64,000 nt of DNA from Methylophilus sp. 5 (GTDB lineage Bacteria; Pseudomonadota; Gammaproteobacteria; Burkholderiales; Methylophilaceae). This document shows, piece by piece, positions 38,017 to 47,063 of this stretch (position 1 is the first letter of the stretch; each line of letters starts with the position of its first letter). Under the pieces are notes generated by a model. It saw only the letters and a program-made list of their open reading frames with translations, searched no databases and had not been told where the DNA came from. A program made the position numbers and the translations under genes. The DNA is taken from contig NZ_KI911560.1 in assembly GCF_000515275.1 (NCBI RefSeq), forward strand, positions 2,108,001-2,172,000. Direction: 5' to 3'.

Positions 38017-39450
38017 ATGTCTAATGCCCTGGTCTGGTTGCGTCGTGACTTGCGCGATGATGATCATGCCGCGCTTTATCACGCCTTAAAGCGGCATACG
38101 CAGGTGTTTGTCGCTTTTGTGTTTGATACCGATATTCTGGATGCCTTAAGCGACAAGCAGGATAGGCGGCTTGAGTTTATCTGGGAAAGCGTGCATGCAC
38201 TCAAGCAGACATTGCAAGCGCAGGGCGGTGATCTCATAGTGCGCCATGGCCGCGCGCAAGAACAAATCCCTGCTTTGGCACAAACGCTGAATGTGGCCGC
38301 CGTTTATGCCAACAAAGATTACGAGCCAGTCGCCATTGCCCGCGATGACGTAGTTGCGCAGGCGTTGCTTAAAACGGGTCAAACCCTGCATCTATTTAAG
38401 GATCAGGTGCTGTTTGAGCAAGATGAGGTGTTGACGCAAACCGGCAAGCCCTATGGCGTGTTCACCCCTTATAAAAATGCACATTTAGCTAAATTGAATG
38501 CCTTTTATTTAAAGGCTTACCCGGTTAAAAAGTATCTCAAGCATCTTGCGCCAGTTGCGCCCGAGCCTATGCCAGCACTAGAGTTGCTAGGCTTTGCGCG
38601 TACCAACCTGGCTGCTCTGCGTGTGCCAACCGGCATGGCAGGCGCGCAGCAGTTGTTTGATGATTTTTTGCAGCGTATCGACCACTATCATGACGCCCGT
38701 AATTACCCGGCGGTTAAAGGTGTTTCTTATCTCTCTGTGCATTTGCGCTTCGGTACGATTTCCATTCGCCAACTGGCACATGCAGCCTGGCAGCTTTCAC
38801 TTGCTGGCAACGCGGGCGCGGCTACCTGGTTGAGTGAACTCATCTGGCGTGACTTTTATTTTCAGATTCTGTTTCACCGGCAAGACCTGCAACAAGGCCG
38901 TTCATACAAGCCTGAATATGAGGCGCTGCCTTTTTCTAATGACGCAGACTGGTTTGCTGCCTGGTGCGAAGGGCGCACCGGTTTTCCGATTGTGGATGCG
39001 GCCATGCGGCAATTAAACCAAACCGGTTATATGCATAATCGTTTGCGTATGGTGGTGGCCAGTTTTCTGGTCAAGGATTTATTGGTCGATTGGCGTTGGG
39101 GCGAGCGTTATTTTGCCGAAAAATTAATTGATTTTGACTTTGCGGCCAATAATGGTGGCTGGCAATGGGCGGCCTCGACCGGTTGTGATGCACAACCTTA
39201 TTTCAGGATTTTTAACCCGCAAGCGCAGTCAGAAAAATTTGATCCGCAAGGTAGGTTTATCCGTAAATATGTGCCAGAACTCAGTGGCCTCGATGACCAG
39301 CAAATCCATGCGCCGTGGGCCGAGAAATTTCGCAAAAAAGGCTTGTTTGACAAAGGCTTAGTGCTGGACTACCCGGTGGCCGTGGTCGATCATGCACAAC
39401 AGCGCGAATTAGCGTTGTGGTTATACAAAAATAATGTGAAGCAAAGATGA
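38017..39450 (+). CDS. phr: Deoxyribodipyrimidine photolyase
   Basis: A class I CPD photolyase of 477 residues that repairs cyclobutane pyrimidine dimers using light. N-terminal antenna domain (ALVWLRRDLRDDDHAALYHAL) and C-terminal FAD-binding helical domain. Signatures are LGAR-like 'SVHLRFGTISIRQLAHAA', NRLRMVVASFLVKDLLVDWR and FDFAANNGGWQWAASTGCD with the Asn-Gly-Gly-Trp block. Which antenna cofactor it uses cannot be read directly. It starts two bases after rlmH, with a weak AGAGAG site at the end of rlmH. Confidence 0.96.
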   Translation: MSNALVWLRRDLRDDDHAALYHALKRHTQVFVAFVFDTDILDALSDKQDRRLEFIWESVHALKQTLQAQGGDLIVRHGRAQEQIPALAQTLNVAAVYANKDYEPVAIARDDVVAQALLKTGQTLHLFKDQVLFEQDEVLTQTGKPYGVFTPYKNAHLAKLNAFYLKAYPVKKYLKHLAPVAPEPMPALELLGFARTNLAALRVPTGMAGAQQLFDDFLQRIDHYHDARNYPAVKGVSYLSVHLRFGTISIRQLAHAAWQLSLAGNAGAATWLSELIWRDFYFQILFHRQDLQQGRSYKPEYEALPFSNDADWFAAWCEGRTGFPIVDAAMRQLNQTGYMHNRLRMVVASFLVKDLLVDWRWGERYFAEKLIDFDFAANNGGWQWAASTGCDAQPYFRIFNPQAQSEKFDPQGRFIRKYVPELSGLDDQQIHAPWAEKFRKKGLFDKGLVLDYPVAVVDHAQQRELALWLYKNNVKQR

Positions 39451-39658
39451 CATTTGATGTAGAATAAGACCGTTTCACTTCGTGCTAAGGTGAGGTTTTA
39501 ATAGCGCCAGCTGGTGAATTTAACCGACTTTTTAACAATGATCCCTTCAGCTTTTAGAAGAGATTTCCGTTAACAGGGATGACACATTTGCGAAGAACAC
39601 ACTGCAAGCTGTGTTGGGGATACAACATTTAAATGCGCTTGAATAGCTTCTAAACATA

Positions 39659-40723
39659 ATGAAAAATATGAAAACATTGAGAGCGATCGTATTGACTGCC
39701 GTTTTGGTGAGTGTCTCAGGTTGTGCTACAACCAACAAAGACCCACTCGAAGGCATCAACCGGGGAATTTATAAATTTAATGACGTGGCGGACCGTTATG
39801 CCATGCAACCTGTTGCCAAGGCCTACAAAGCCGTTGCACCTACACCAGTACGGACTGGTATCAGTAATTTCTTCAGTAACCTGGGTACGCTGACAACTGT
39901 CGTCAATGACTTGTTGCAGCTTAAATTTGCGCAAGCATTTACAGATGCTGGCCGTTTTGTGATTAACTCAACTTTTGGTATTGCTGGTTTTATTGATGTA
40001 GCTGGTATGGACAAAATTGAAAAACACCAAGAAGACTTTGGTCAAACCCTGGGGTTCTGGGGCATGGGTTCAGGCCCGTATTTGGTATTGCCGATTATTG
40101 GGCCAAGTACCGTGCGTGATGCCAGTGGCCTGTTTATTGATACGGTGACTTCAGACCCGATCACCTATTTGCACAATACTGGCCAGATCCGTGCGCACAA
40201 TCAGGTGCGTGCTGTGCAATTGCTGGATAAACGTACGCAATTGCTTGATGCGACCGATTTGGTAGACAATGCGTCGATTGACCCTTATGCCTTTATGCGT
40301 GATGCATATCTGCAACGTCGGGCTAGCCTGATTCAGGATGGTCTGGTGCCGAAAGATCTGCTGCAAGACGAGTTTGAGCCAGCAGATGAAGATGTGCCTA
40401 ACCACTCAGAGCAGACCCCGGCCACCAGTGATGCGACGTTATTGCAATCTGCAGCGCCGATTGAGTCTGCCCCTGTTACAGCAACAGATCTCGCACCTGT
40501 AACAACTGAACTGCAATCGCAAGTGCTTGAAGAGGTTGCTGAACCTGCGGTCGCGCTGGATGCATCTGCAGAGCTTGCACCAGAGGCGCTGCCACCGATG
40601 CTGGAGCAGGCTGATCAATCAGCGCTCGAAGAGGTGCCTGTGGTAGAAAATGAAACCGCAGCCATCGTTGCTGGCGTTGATGAAACATTGTTGACCCTGG
40701 ACACAGCACTGCCAGCGCAATAG
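39659..40723 (+). CDS. mlaA: MlaA-family outer-membrane lipoprotein with a long acidic tail
   Basis: MlaA (VacJ) removes misplaced phospholipid from the outer leaflet of the outer membrane, working with the MlaFEDB-MlaC pathway. Lipobox VSGC (Cys about residue 22) is followed by the family body (about 25-240): DPLEGINRGIYKFNDVADRY, FFSNLGTLTTVVNDLLQLKF, and EDFGQTLGFWGMGSGPYLVLP. The remaining 110 residues are an Ala/Pro/Glu/Thr-rich acidic tail, about 100 residues longer than usual MlaA, perhaps in the periplasm. The other mla genes are not nearby. The ribosome site is weak. A terminator follows. Confidence 0.93.
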   Translation: MKNMKTLRAIVLTAVLVSVSGCATTNKDPLEGINRGIYKFNDVADRYAMQPVAKAYKAVAPTPVRTGISNFFSNLGTLTTVVNDLLQLKFAQAFTDAGRFVINSTFGIAGFIDVAGMDKIEKHQEDFGQTLGFWGMGSGPYLVLPIIGPSTVRDASGLFIDTVTSDPITYLHNTGQIRAHNQVRAVQLLDKRTQLLDATDLVDNASIDPYAFMRDAYLQRRASLIQDGLVPKDLLQDEFEPADEDVPNHSEQTPATSDATLLQSAAPIESAPVTATDLAPVTTELQSQVLEEVAEPAVALDASAELAPEALPPMLEQADQSALEEVPVVENETAAIVAGVDETLLTLDTALPAQ

Positions 40724-40744
40724 TCGCCAACATCTTAAGTGAAC

Positions 40745-40779
40745 AAAAAAAGGCTTTGCATGATGCAAAGCCTTTTTTG
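40745..40779 (+). terminator. Terminator between mlaA and pmbA
   Basis: AAAAAAAGGCTTTGCA and TGCAAAGCCTTTTTT form a long perfect stem around three bases, with T-tract on the plus strand and A-tract on the other. It serves two convergent genes. Confidence 0.93.
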
Positions 40780-40806
40780 TTTGGCGCAAGCCTAGTCTAC
40801 TTGTGT

Positions 40807-42129
40807 TTACTCTGCTGATGCGATGGTCATACGTTCTATCAGTATCGAGCCAGTCAATTTGGAGCTATGCGGAATCGTATCATTGCCGATCGCAGCGATG
40901 CTTTTCAACATATCTTTCATATTGCCAGCAATGGTGACTTCTTCCACCGGATGAATGATCTCACCGTTTTCTACCCAATAACCTGCCGCGCCTCTGGAAT
41001 AGTCACCGGTGACCATGTTCATGCCATGCCCAAGCAACTCGGTGACCAACAGGCCAGTGCCCATGGTTTGTAATAGCTGCGTGAGCGAATGGCCAGTCGA
41101 GCGCACTACAATGTTATGCGCGCCACCCGCATTGCCAGTAGATTGCATGCCCAGTTTGCGGGCAGAATAGCTGCCCAGCACATAACCTTGCAACACCCCG
41201 TTTTCAACCAGTGTGCGAGGGTGGCAAGCCACGCCTTCGCTATCAAAAGCACTGCTGGCGGCGCCTTTAAGCACAAACGGGTTTTCGTCAATTTGTAATA
41301 GTGGGCTGGCGATTGGCTGCCCCAGGCTATCTAGCAAGAAAGACGATTTTCGGTACAGGTTGCCGCCAGAAATGGCGCTGATCAACGTGCCGATCAGGCC
41401 ACTCGCCAACGGTGCCTCAAATAAGACTGGATATTGCCCGGTCTTGATCGGGCGCGCGCCCAGGCGCTTGACGGTACGTGTGCCTGCCGTTTGGCCCACT
41501 TGCTCTGGCGTTGCCAGGTCTAGCGCATCGCGTGCACTGCTATACCAGTAGTCGCGTTGCATCAGGCCATCGGTTTCGGCAATCACCGAGCAACTGATGC
41601 TATGGCGTGAGCTTGGGTAGCCGCCAATAAAGCCATGGCTGTTGGCATAAGCAAAGCTGCCGCTCTGGCTATAAATGCTGGCGCCTTCACTATTGCTGAT
41701 GCGCGTATCGACGGCGAGCGCCGCCGCCTCACAGCGCTTGGCCAGTGCCAGTGCTTCATCAACATCAATCTGCCAGGGGTGATTTAAGGATAAATCCGGG
41801 AACTCAGTCGCCATCAAGGTGGCATCTGCCAGCCCGCAAAAGGGGTCCTGCGCCGTATATTTTGCGATATTACAAGCGGCTTCAACCGTGTCTTGCAAGG
41901 CTTGCGGGCTCAGGTCTGAGGTGCTGGCATAGCCTTTTCGCTGGCCAAAGTAAACGGTGACCGAACACCCTTTGTCGCGATTGTATTCAATGTTTTCAGT
42001 CTCGCCTTGCCTGACCGACACGTTCTGGCCGGTGCCAAAGCTGACCTCGGCTTCGGCGCTGCTGGCGCCTGCTTTGCGTGTCAGTTGAATAATATCTTGA
42101 GCGATTTGTTGAAGTTGATCCGATTGCAT
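40807..42129 (-). CDS. pmbA: Metalloprotease-like protein PmbA (TldE)
   Basis: A 440-residue protein of the TldD/PmbA family. It has SVRQGETENIEYNRDKGCSVTVYFGQ-type N-terminal sequence and a C-terminal region with VTGDYSRGAAGYWVENGEI and VEEVTIAGNMKDML. TldD-TldE form a heterodimeric protease used for peptide maturation (microcin, CcdA) in E. coli; PmbA/TldE itself lacks the active-site HEXXXH. TldD is not in the window. The frame opens at 42174, but a start at 42129 (MQSDQLQQIAQ) is more like the family and leaves room for a divergent promoter toward darP. Confidence 0.95.
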   Translation of the reverse strand: MQSDQLQQIAQDIIQLTRKAGASSAEAEVSFGTGQNVSVRQGETENIEYNRDKGCSVTVYFGQRKGYASTSDLSPQALQDTVEAACNIAKYTAQDPFCGLADATLMATEFPDLSLNHPWQIDVDEALALAKRCEAAALAVDTRISNSEGASIYSQSGSFAYANSHGFIGGYPSSRHSISCSVIAETDGLMQRDYWYSSARDALDLATPEQVGQTAGTRTVKRLGARPIKTGQYPVLFEAPLASGLIGTLISAISGGNLYRKSSFLLDSLGQPIASPLLQIDENPFVLKGAASSAFDSEGVACHPRTLVENGVLQGYVLGSYSARKLGMQSTGNAGGAHNIVVRSTGHSLTQLLQTMGTGLLVTELLGHGMNMVTGDYSRGAAGYWVENGEIIHPVEEVTIAGNMKDMLKSIAAIGNDTIPHSSKLTGSILIERMTIASAE

Positions 42130-42203
42130 GCTGTACGCGCTTGTTTTTTGCTTGGCAGTTAAAACTGTTATCATACCGTGATTTGGCAGAGATTGCTTTT
42201 ACC

Positions 42204-42764
42204 ATGACATCTGAAACCCTTGATGATTCCCAACCCAGTAAAACCCGATTGAAAGCAGAGGCAGATGCTGCGCAGGAGATAGGCCGCCAATTAGTGGCAC
42301 TACCTAAAGAAAAACTGAAAAAACTGCAGCTGGAAGAAGCGTTGATGGATGCCATTGCTGAAGCCAAACGAATTACCGCCAATGGTGCTATTCGTCGCCA
42401 GATGCAATATATAGGCCGCTTGATGCGCGAAACAGACCTGGCGCCGATTGTTGAGCAGTTGCAAAAGTGGGATGGTAAGCACCAGGAAGAAAATGCCCGC
42501 TTTCATCATATGGAGCGCTGGCGTATGCGCATGCTGGACGATGTTAAAGCGATTGAATTGTTTATCGTCGAGTTTCCGCGCACTAATGTGCAGCAAATGC
42601 GCACCTTGATTCGTAATGCGCAAAAAGAGCATGCAGCCGGTAAACCGCCAAAAAGTAGTCGCGAATTATTTAAAATGATCCGCGATATTATGGAAGGTAA
42701 CGGCGTAGCTGAGGAGCCTGCGGTGGAGATTGATCTGCCAGAAGGTGATGACGCTGCAGATTGA
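42204..42764 (+). CDS. darP: Ribosome-associated protein DarP (YjgA, DUF615)
   Basis: DarP, formerly YjgA, is a late 50S assembly factor that binds ribosomal precursors. The chosen form has 186 residues: RLKAEADAAQEIGRQLVALP, LEEALMDAIAEAKRITANGA, RRQMQYIGRLMRETDLAPI and ENARFHHMERWRMRMLDD. It is mostly helical and charged. The start MTSETLDDS at 42204 is used; upstream codons to 42141 would overlap the shared promoter with pmbA. The divergent pmbA-yjgA arrangement is widely conserved. Confidence 0.93.
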   Translation: MTSETLDDSQPSKTRLKAEADAAQEIGRQLVALPKEKLKKLQLEEALMDAIAEAKRITANGAIRRQMQYIGRLMRETDLAPIVEQLQKWDGKHQEENARFHHMERWRMRMLDDVKAIELFIVEFPRTNVQQMRTLIRNAQKEHAAGKPPKSSRELFKMIRDIMEGNGVAEEPAVEIDLPEGDDAAD

Positions 42765-42857
42765 GCGAATAAGTGAAATTAAAAATAAAACTTAATGAAT
42801 GGGCAGGCGTGAAACATGCACGCGACCATGGCACATTCACCATAAAAGGGAGGCAAC

Positions 42858-43106
42858 ATGCATAGCCACATTGATTTGGAACTTGATTTAACCGGCTTGG
42901 AGAGCCCGCTGCCGATGTTGCGAACCAAGGATGCATTGGACAGCCTGTTGCCTGGGCAGGTGGTGTTGGTAAAAACCACCGCCGCAGGCAGCGAGCAAAA
43001 TATTCGCAACCTGATCAATAATCATCCGGTTAAATTATTATCTTTAAATAAGGATAATGGCGTGTTGCACTTTTTAATCGAAAAAGCAGCCGTGCTGGCA
43101 AATTAG
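42858..43106 (+). CDS. TusA-fold small protein lacking the sulfur-carrying cysteine
   Basis: An 82-residue protein with the TusA/SirA-like fold: LELDLTGLESPLPMLRTKDA, then PGQVVLVKTTAAGSEQNIRN and HFLIEK at the end. In TusA the motif is GLxCPxP, and its Cys carries the persulfide for tRNA thiolation. Here the matching residue is Ser16 (GLESPLP) and no cysteine is present anywhere, so it cannot be an ordinary sulfur carrier. A strong ribosome site (AAGGGAGG) precedes the ATG. It may be a regulatory or scaffold derivative (inference). Independently transcribed by appearance, with its own terminator. Confidence 0.85.
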   Translation: MHSHIDLELDLTGLESPLPMLRTKDALDSLLPGQVVLVKTTAAGSEQNIRNLINNHPVKLLSLNKDNGVLHFLIEKAAVLAN

Positions 43107-43133
43107 CAAGCGCTTAATGGCTTATGTCTGAGG

Positions 43134-43161
43134 CAGGCTGTTTACACAGCCTGTTTTTTTT
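43134..43161 (+). terminator. Terminator between the TusA-like gene and the Gcr-like gene
   Basis: CAGGCTG and CAGCCTG form a perfect stem around TTTACA, followed by eight T. It ends the rightward TusA-like transcript and lies against the convergent membrane protein gene. Confidence 0.88.
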
Positions 43162-43165
43162 ATGG

Positions 43166-45133
43166 CTATGATTTTTTTGGCGGCAGTAAAAACTTGCCAG
43201 GCTGGCGATACAACGCAGTGAACAGCTCCAGCCAAAATGCTTTCCAGTGACGATAGCGTACTTTTCTCGATTTCATGGCCACATAAATGGCTAAGCCGAA
43301 GCTGGTGACCAGGTTGGTGGTGCCGACCAGCGCAATGCCAAGCACGCTGGTGGCAATGATGTAATGGCTCACCTGAAAATCTAGCGCTGGCAACGCATAG
43401 CCCGAAAACGCGGCAACAAAAGTCACGTGGCGAATATCCAGCGGTAAGCCCAGCATGACACCTAGCCCCGAAGCAAAGCCTAACAGGCAGCCAAAGTAAA
43501 AGTTACCGGCCAGCGCCCCCAGGTTGTGGCGGATATATTCGGTGATGCGCCATAAACGCGCTTTACCCAATAGCCTTTGTAACCATGGCAAATGCCCGAG
43601 TCGCTCTGGAATACGGTTATATGCGGCTAAATTGTCATGATAGCCAGCGATCAGCCCCGACAGAAACAGGCAAACCCCCGCCACCGCTGCATACAACACC
43701 GTCAAGCTAATCAGCGGGTTATTGCTATCGAGCAAGCTATGCGCTTTTTCTGCGCTAATAAAATGATGGCCGGTGGCTTGCATCATCAGCCAGTCAATCA
43801 GAATTGCCATTGGAATCACCACCACCACGTTGCCCAAAATCGCGATGGTCTGGCTGCTGGTGGTTTGCGCGACGATGTTCACCAGGTTATGGATGTTTTT
43901 GCTGTCATGGCCATGGTCATCTATGGTCGCCGCGATGGTCGCCGCCGTCATGGCTGGTTGTTTGGTCGCCACCGTAAAATGCAACAAGTGAATAATGACA
44001 AAGCCCAGGCCGTAATTGAGGCTAAACAAAATGGCTTCAGTTAATGGCGCCAGGTGGTAGCTGGCGATGATGATTTTAATCATGCCCATCACCGCAATGA
44101 TAATGCCAGCGCCCATTGCGGAGCCCATCAGCTTGAAATACTCATTGCGATGTTGAGCAATGTAATGCTCACCGGTGTGGCTGGCGTTTTCGGTCACGCG
44201 CAGCGCCAGGAGCTCAGTATTTTGGCGCCAGTATTCAGCCAGATTGTTTTTCTTGCATTCGGCATCTACCAGCTGTTTGAGCAAGCGGGTGATGGCCTGG
44301 CTGACATCGTGCTTGAGAATTAAGCCATGCAGAATATCCAGCAGTAACTGCATGCGTTGAATCTGCTGCAATATGCGTTGCATGAGGGCCGTGAGCGAAA
44401 TGCTGGTACCGGTTTTAGCGTTCGATTTACGAATTTCGTACGTCAATTGCTCGCAACGCTTGAGCACGCTATAAAGATGCTGGATGTCTTCTGCCTGAAT
44501 CGCACTCAGTGCCAAAAACTTTTGAATCTCGATATTTTGTGTAATAAACGGCGAGCCATTTGACTCCAGGTCTTCATGTTGCAAAATCAGCTCAGGATCC
44601 AGTCCAGAGGCGGACAAGCGGTACGAGAGCACTTGTAGTGCATCTTTCACCTCTTGAATACAGTTTTGCTGCTGCTGGGCATCGCCCTGGCTGATGTCCA
44701 GCGTTTGCATAAAGTCGCGCCAAACCGAGTCTGGCATGCCGATGACCCAGTCTACGTCGCTGTTTTGATGAAACACCTGCCCAAACACATCTTTCAAGTA
44801 TTTGGGGTCTGGCACATCTGGTAGCAGCTTGTGCGAGAGACGACGGTAGATTTCTGTAAAAAAGCCGAGATCGGACTGGATGCCATGGTCGGAATAGAGT
44901 GAGATGACACTTTTTTCAGTTAACAGCCTTAACAGGCTGTTGCGCAACGACAGGGCATATTGCGGATGCTGCTGCAGTAAGAAACACAGTGCCTGCAATG
45001 CCTTGCTGGCACTTTCAACATCTGTCGACACTTTAGGGCGGACGTCGTCGAACAAGGCCCGCAAGAATTGGATATCATCCAGATCATCAGCTGCTTCGCG
45101 AGCGGCCTGGTGATCGAAGGTTGGTTGAAACAT
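43166..45133 (-). CDS. Gcr-type membrane protein annotated as 'site-specific recombinase'
   Basis: A 655-residue protein. The first 330 residues are soluble and helical (LQALCFLLQQHPQYALSLRN, SVWRDFMQTLDISQGDAQQQ); the rest contains about eight transmembrane helices, for example GSAMGAGIIIAVMGMIKIII and LLGFASGLGVMLGLPLDIRH. This matches the betaproteobacterial 'Gcr' family often named site-specific recombinase, but no serine- or tyrosine-recombinase active site is visible and the shape is that of a membrane protein. The start is set at 45133 (MFQPTFDHQ); the frame is open to 45196. The gene ends by a terminator shared with the TusA-like gene. Confidence 0.85.
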   Translation of the reverse strand: MFQPTFDHQAAREAADDLDDIQFLRALFDDVRPKVSTDVESASKALQALCFLLQQHPQYALSLRNSLLRLLTEKSVISLYSDHGIQSDLGFFTEIYRRLSHKLLPDVPDPKYLKDVFGQVFHQNSDVDWVIGMPDSVWRDFMQTLDISQGDAQQQQNCIQEVKDALQVLSYRLSASGLDPELILQHEDLESNGSPFITQNIEIQKFLALSAIQAEDIQHLYSVLKRCEQLTYEIRKSNAKTGTSISLTALMQRILQQIQRMQLLLDILHGLILKHDVSQAITRLLKQLVDAECKKNNLAEYWRQNTELLALRVTENASHTGEHYIAQHRNEYFKLMGSAMGAGIIIAVMGMIKIIIASYHLAPLTEAILFSLNYGLGFVIIHLLHFTVATKQPAMTAATIAATIDDHGHDSKNIHNLVNIVAQTTSSQTIAILGNVVVVIPMAILIDWLMMQATGHHFISAEKAHSLLDSNNPLISLTVLYAAVAGVCLFLSGLIAGYHDNLAAYNRIPERLGHLPWLQRLLGKARLWRITEYIRHNLGALAGNFYFGCLLGFASGLGVMLGLPLDIRHVTFVAAFSGYALPALDFQVSHYIIATSVLGIALVGTTNLVTSFGLAIYVAMKSRKVRYRHWKAFWLELFTALYRQPGKFLLPPKKS

Positions 45134-45199
45134 GAACAAAAGCTTTCTGTGATTTTTTAATAAGGGTGGTGCGTGTTGTACAACGCGCGTTTGCACGGC

Positions 45200-46003
45200 T
45201 TACAGTTGTGCATCAAGCGCCAGCGGTTCACCCTGGCGTTCTAATTGCAATGTGACGGCTTTGCCGCGATATTTTCTCACCACGCTTGAGAGTTGGGCCG
45301 CATCATCTACCTTTTCGTGGTTGATGCTGAGTAGTTGATCACCACGCAGCACGCCGCTTTTTTCAGCGGCAGAGCCATGAATCACCGCAATCACGCGCAC
45401 ACCGTCGCTGTTAGCGGTGTGTGGGGTGTCATCGTCTTGCGCGGATTTTTTTGGCACCAGTTTAATCACATGGATGCCCAGCAGTGGTGGCGGCAGTTTT
45501 GCCCAATAACTCGCGTAGTAGCGGTAGTTTCCGGGCGTGGTGGCCATGTCTTTTTCAGTCAGCGTCTGGCCTTTTTTAACCGCTTCTTTAATCACTTCCA
45601 TTTTAGACGCGGGTGACGCGCCGCCGCCTTTTTTCATGTAAACCAGAATATTGTCTGCCTGAATATTGCGACCATGGTCGAGTGCCTGTGCCGCGTCGAC
45701 CTCACCTGCCTCAAAGCTGCTAAAGCCCATCAGGTCATAGCCGTTTTCCAGCATCCTGATGTTGTCTTCGGCGCGGTGTGTGCCGCTAAACATCTGTGGT
45801 TCTGGATTCGCTTGCAGGGAGTGCAGATGATTGCCCTCGTTTTGTGCCTGGTAGTGGCTACTATAAGGGTTGTCTTCTGCTTTGGCATGAGGGCTGACGG
45901 CGAGTGCGGCCAACAACAATGCATGGGTTAACCATAAAAACCACTGGTTTGATCGGGAAGAGGGGGCCATCATAGGCTGCCCAGGCTGACACAGAGGGTG
46001 CAT
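45200..46003 (-). CDS. Exported PDZ-domain protein
   Basis: A 267-residue protein with a signal-like hydrophobic segment (WFLWLTHALLLAALAVSPHAKA) starting about 20 residues after the chosen start, then a Gln/Asn-rich region and a middle part FSGTHRAEDNIRMLENGYDLMGFS, which recalls a short domain of PDZ-containing exported proteins. The C-terminal part is a PDZ domain: VRVIAVIHGSAAEKSGVLRGDQL and LSINHEKVDDAAQL. The start at 46003 is set by GGAGA five bases before the ATG; a longer form from 46099 would overlap the start region of mogA. It is divergent from mogA. The partner is unknown. Confidence 0.85.
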   Translation of the reverse strand: MHPLCQPGQPMMAPSSRSNQWFLWLTHALLLAALAVSPHAKAEDNPYSSHYQAQNEGNHLHSLQANPEPQMFSGTHRAEDNIRMLENGYDLMGFSSFEAGEVDAAQALDHGRNIQADNILVYMKKGGGASPASKMEVIKEAVKKGQTLTEKDMATTPGNYRYYASYWAKLPPPLLGIHVIKLVPKKSAQDDDTPHTANSDGVRVIAVIHGSAAEKSGVLRGDQLLSINHEKVDDAAQLSSVVRKYRGKAVTLQLERQGEPLALDAQL

Positions 46004-46087
46004 TGAATTCTCCATAATCGAATCACAGGTTGTAATGTTATGATGTATCGGTACATTAACACAGACACAATTGACGTAGACCAAGTT

Positions 46088-46687
46088 ATGCAAGAACAAT
46101 TCACGCGCATTGGGTTAGTTTCTATCAGCGATCGTGCTTCACAAGGCGTGTATGAAGACAAAGGCCTCCCGGCGCTCACTGCCTGGTTAGCACAGGCACT
46201 GGTTTCCCCTTATACGGTATCTACCCGCTTGATTGCCGATGATCAGGCAACCATTTCTCAAACCCTCAAACAGCTGGTGGATGACGAGGCTTGTCACTTG
46301 ATATTAACCACGGGCGGCACCGGGCCTGCGCTCAGGGATGTAACGCCAGAGGCCACGTTAGCGATTGCCGACCGCGAGATGCCTGGCTTTGGTGAACAAA
46401 TGCGGCAACTCAGCCTGCGCTTTGTGCCAACGGCGATCTTATCGCGTCAGGTGGCGGTGATCCGCAAGCAATGCCTGATTATTAATCTGCCAGGCCAGCC
46501 TAAGTCTATACAGGAAACGCTGGAGGGCCTTAAAGATAGCGAAGGCAAGGTGTTGGTGCCGGGCATCTTTGCAGCAGTGCCATATTGCCTCGATTTGCTG
46601 GCCACCAGCGATCTACCGATGCCATATCTTGAAACAGACGAAACCATTGTGCAATCGTTTCGTCCTAAATCAGCCATTCGCAAATAA
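46088..46687 (+). CDS. mogA: Molybdopterin adenylyltransferase MogA
   Basis: MogA adenylates molybdopterin before molybdate insertion. The 199 residues show RIGLVSISDRASQGVYEDKG, LTTGGTGPALRDVTPEAT and MPGFGEQMRQLSLRFVPTAILSRQ, then the end region IQETLEGLKDSEGKVLVPGIF. This fits MogA slightly better than MoaB because of length and C-terminus. The start at 46088 is chosen; an upstream ATG at 46040 is possible. The first gene of a rightward run with vanZ-like, thiL, pgpA and pncC. Molybdenum enzymes such as formate dehydrogenase are expected in a methylotroph. Confidence 0.93.
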   Translation: MQEQFTRIGLVSISDRASQGVYEDKGLPALTAWLAQALVSPYTVSTRLIADDQATISQTLKQLVDDEACHLILTTGGTGPALRDVTPEATLAIADREMPGFGEQMRQLSLRFVPTAILSRQVAVIRKQCLIINLPGQPKSIQETLEGLKDSEGKVLVPGIFAAVPYCLDLLATSDLPMPYLETDETIVQSFRPKSAIRK

Positions 46688-46700
46688 ATGAAGACTTAAC

Positions 46701-47063
46701 ATGCATTACAAAACCATCTCGCAGCTGATTTTTATACTTTGTTTTAGTTTGCTCACCTATTTGTTACTGATGGAGATGGCGCCAGCCACCGATGGCTCAC
46801 TCTATAAAGACAAAATACAACATGTGATTGCGTTTGGTGGCGTTGCTTTCTGGGGCTTGCTGGCGATCCCAGGTTACCCTAAAGCTACTTTGTTCGGTCT
46901 GACCGTCTTTGGCGCGGTGATGGAGGTATTGCAAGGCATACTGACCACCACCAGACAACCCAGCGTATACGACTGGCTGGCCGATGTGGTTGGTATATTG
47001 CTGGCCTGGGGTGTGGCCGTGTTGTGGCAGCGCTGGTGGAACACACGTCGTGGCAGAGTTTGA
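46701..47063 (+). CDS. VanZ-like membrane protein
   Basis: A 120-residue protein with about four helices, of the VanZ-like family. It shows MAPATDGSLYKDKIQHVIAFGG (with the conserved DKIxHxxAF pattern), GLTVFGAVMEVLQGIL with the conserved Glu, and VYDWLADVVGILLAWG. VanZ gives low-level teicoplanin resistance in enterococci by an unclear route; homologues in Gram-negatives have unknown function. It starts 13 bases after mogA and overlaps thiL by 14 bases. Confidence 0.9.
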   Translation: MHYKTISQLIFILCFSLLTYLLLMEMAPATDGSLYKDKIQHVIAFGGVAFWGLLAIPGYPKATLFGLTVFGAVMEVLQGILTTTRQPSVYDWLADVVGILLAWGVAVLWQRWWNTRRGRV

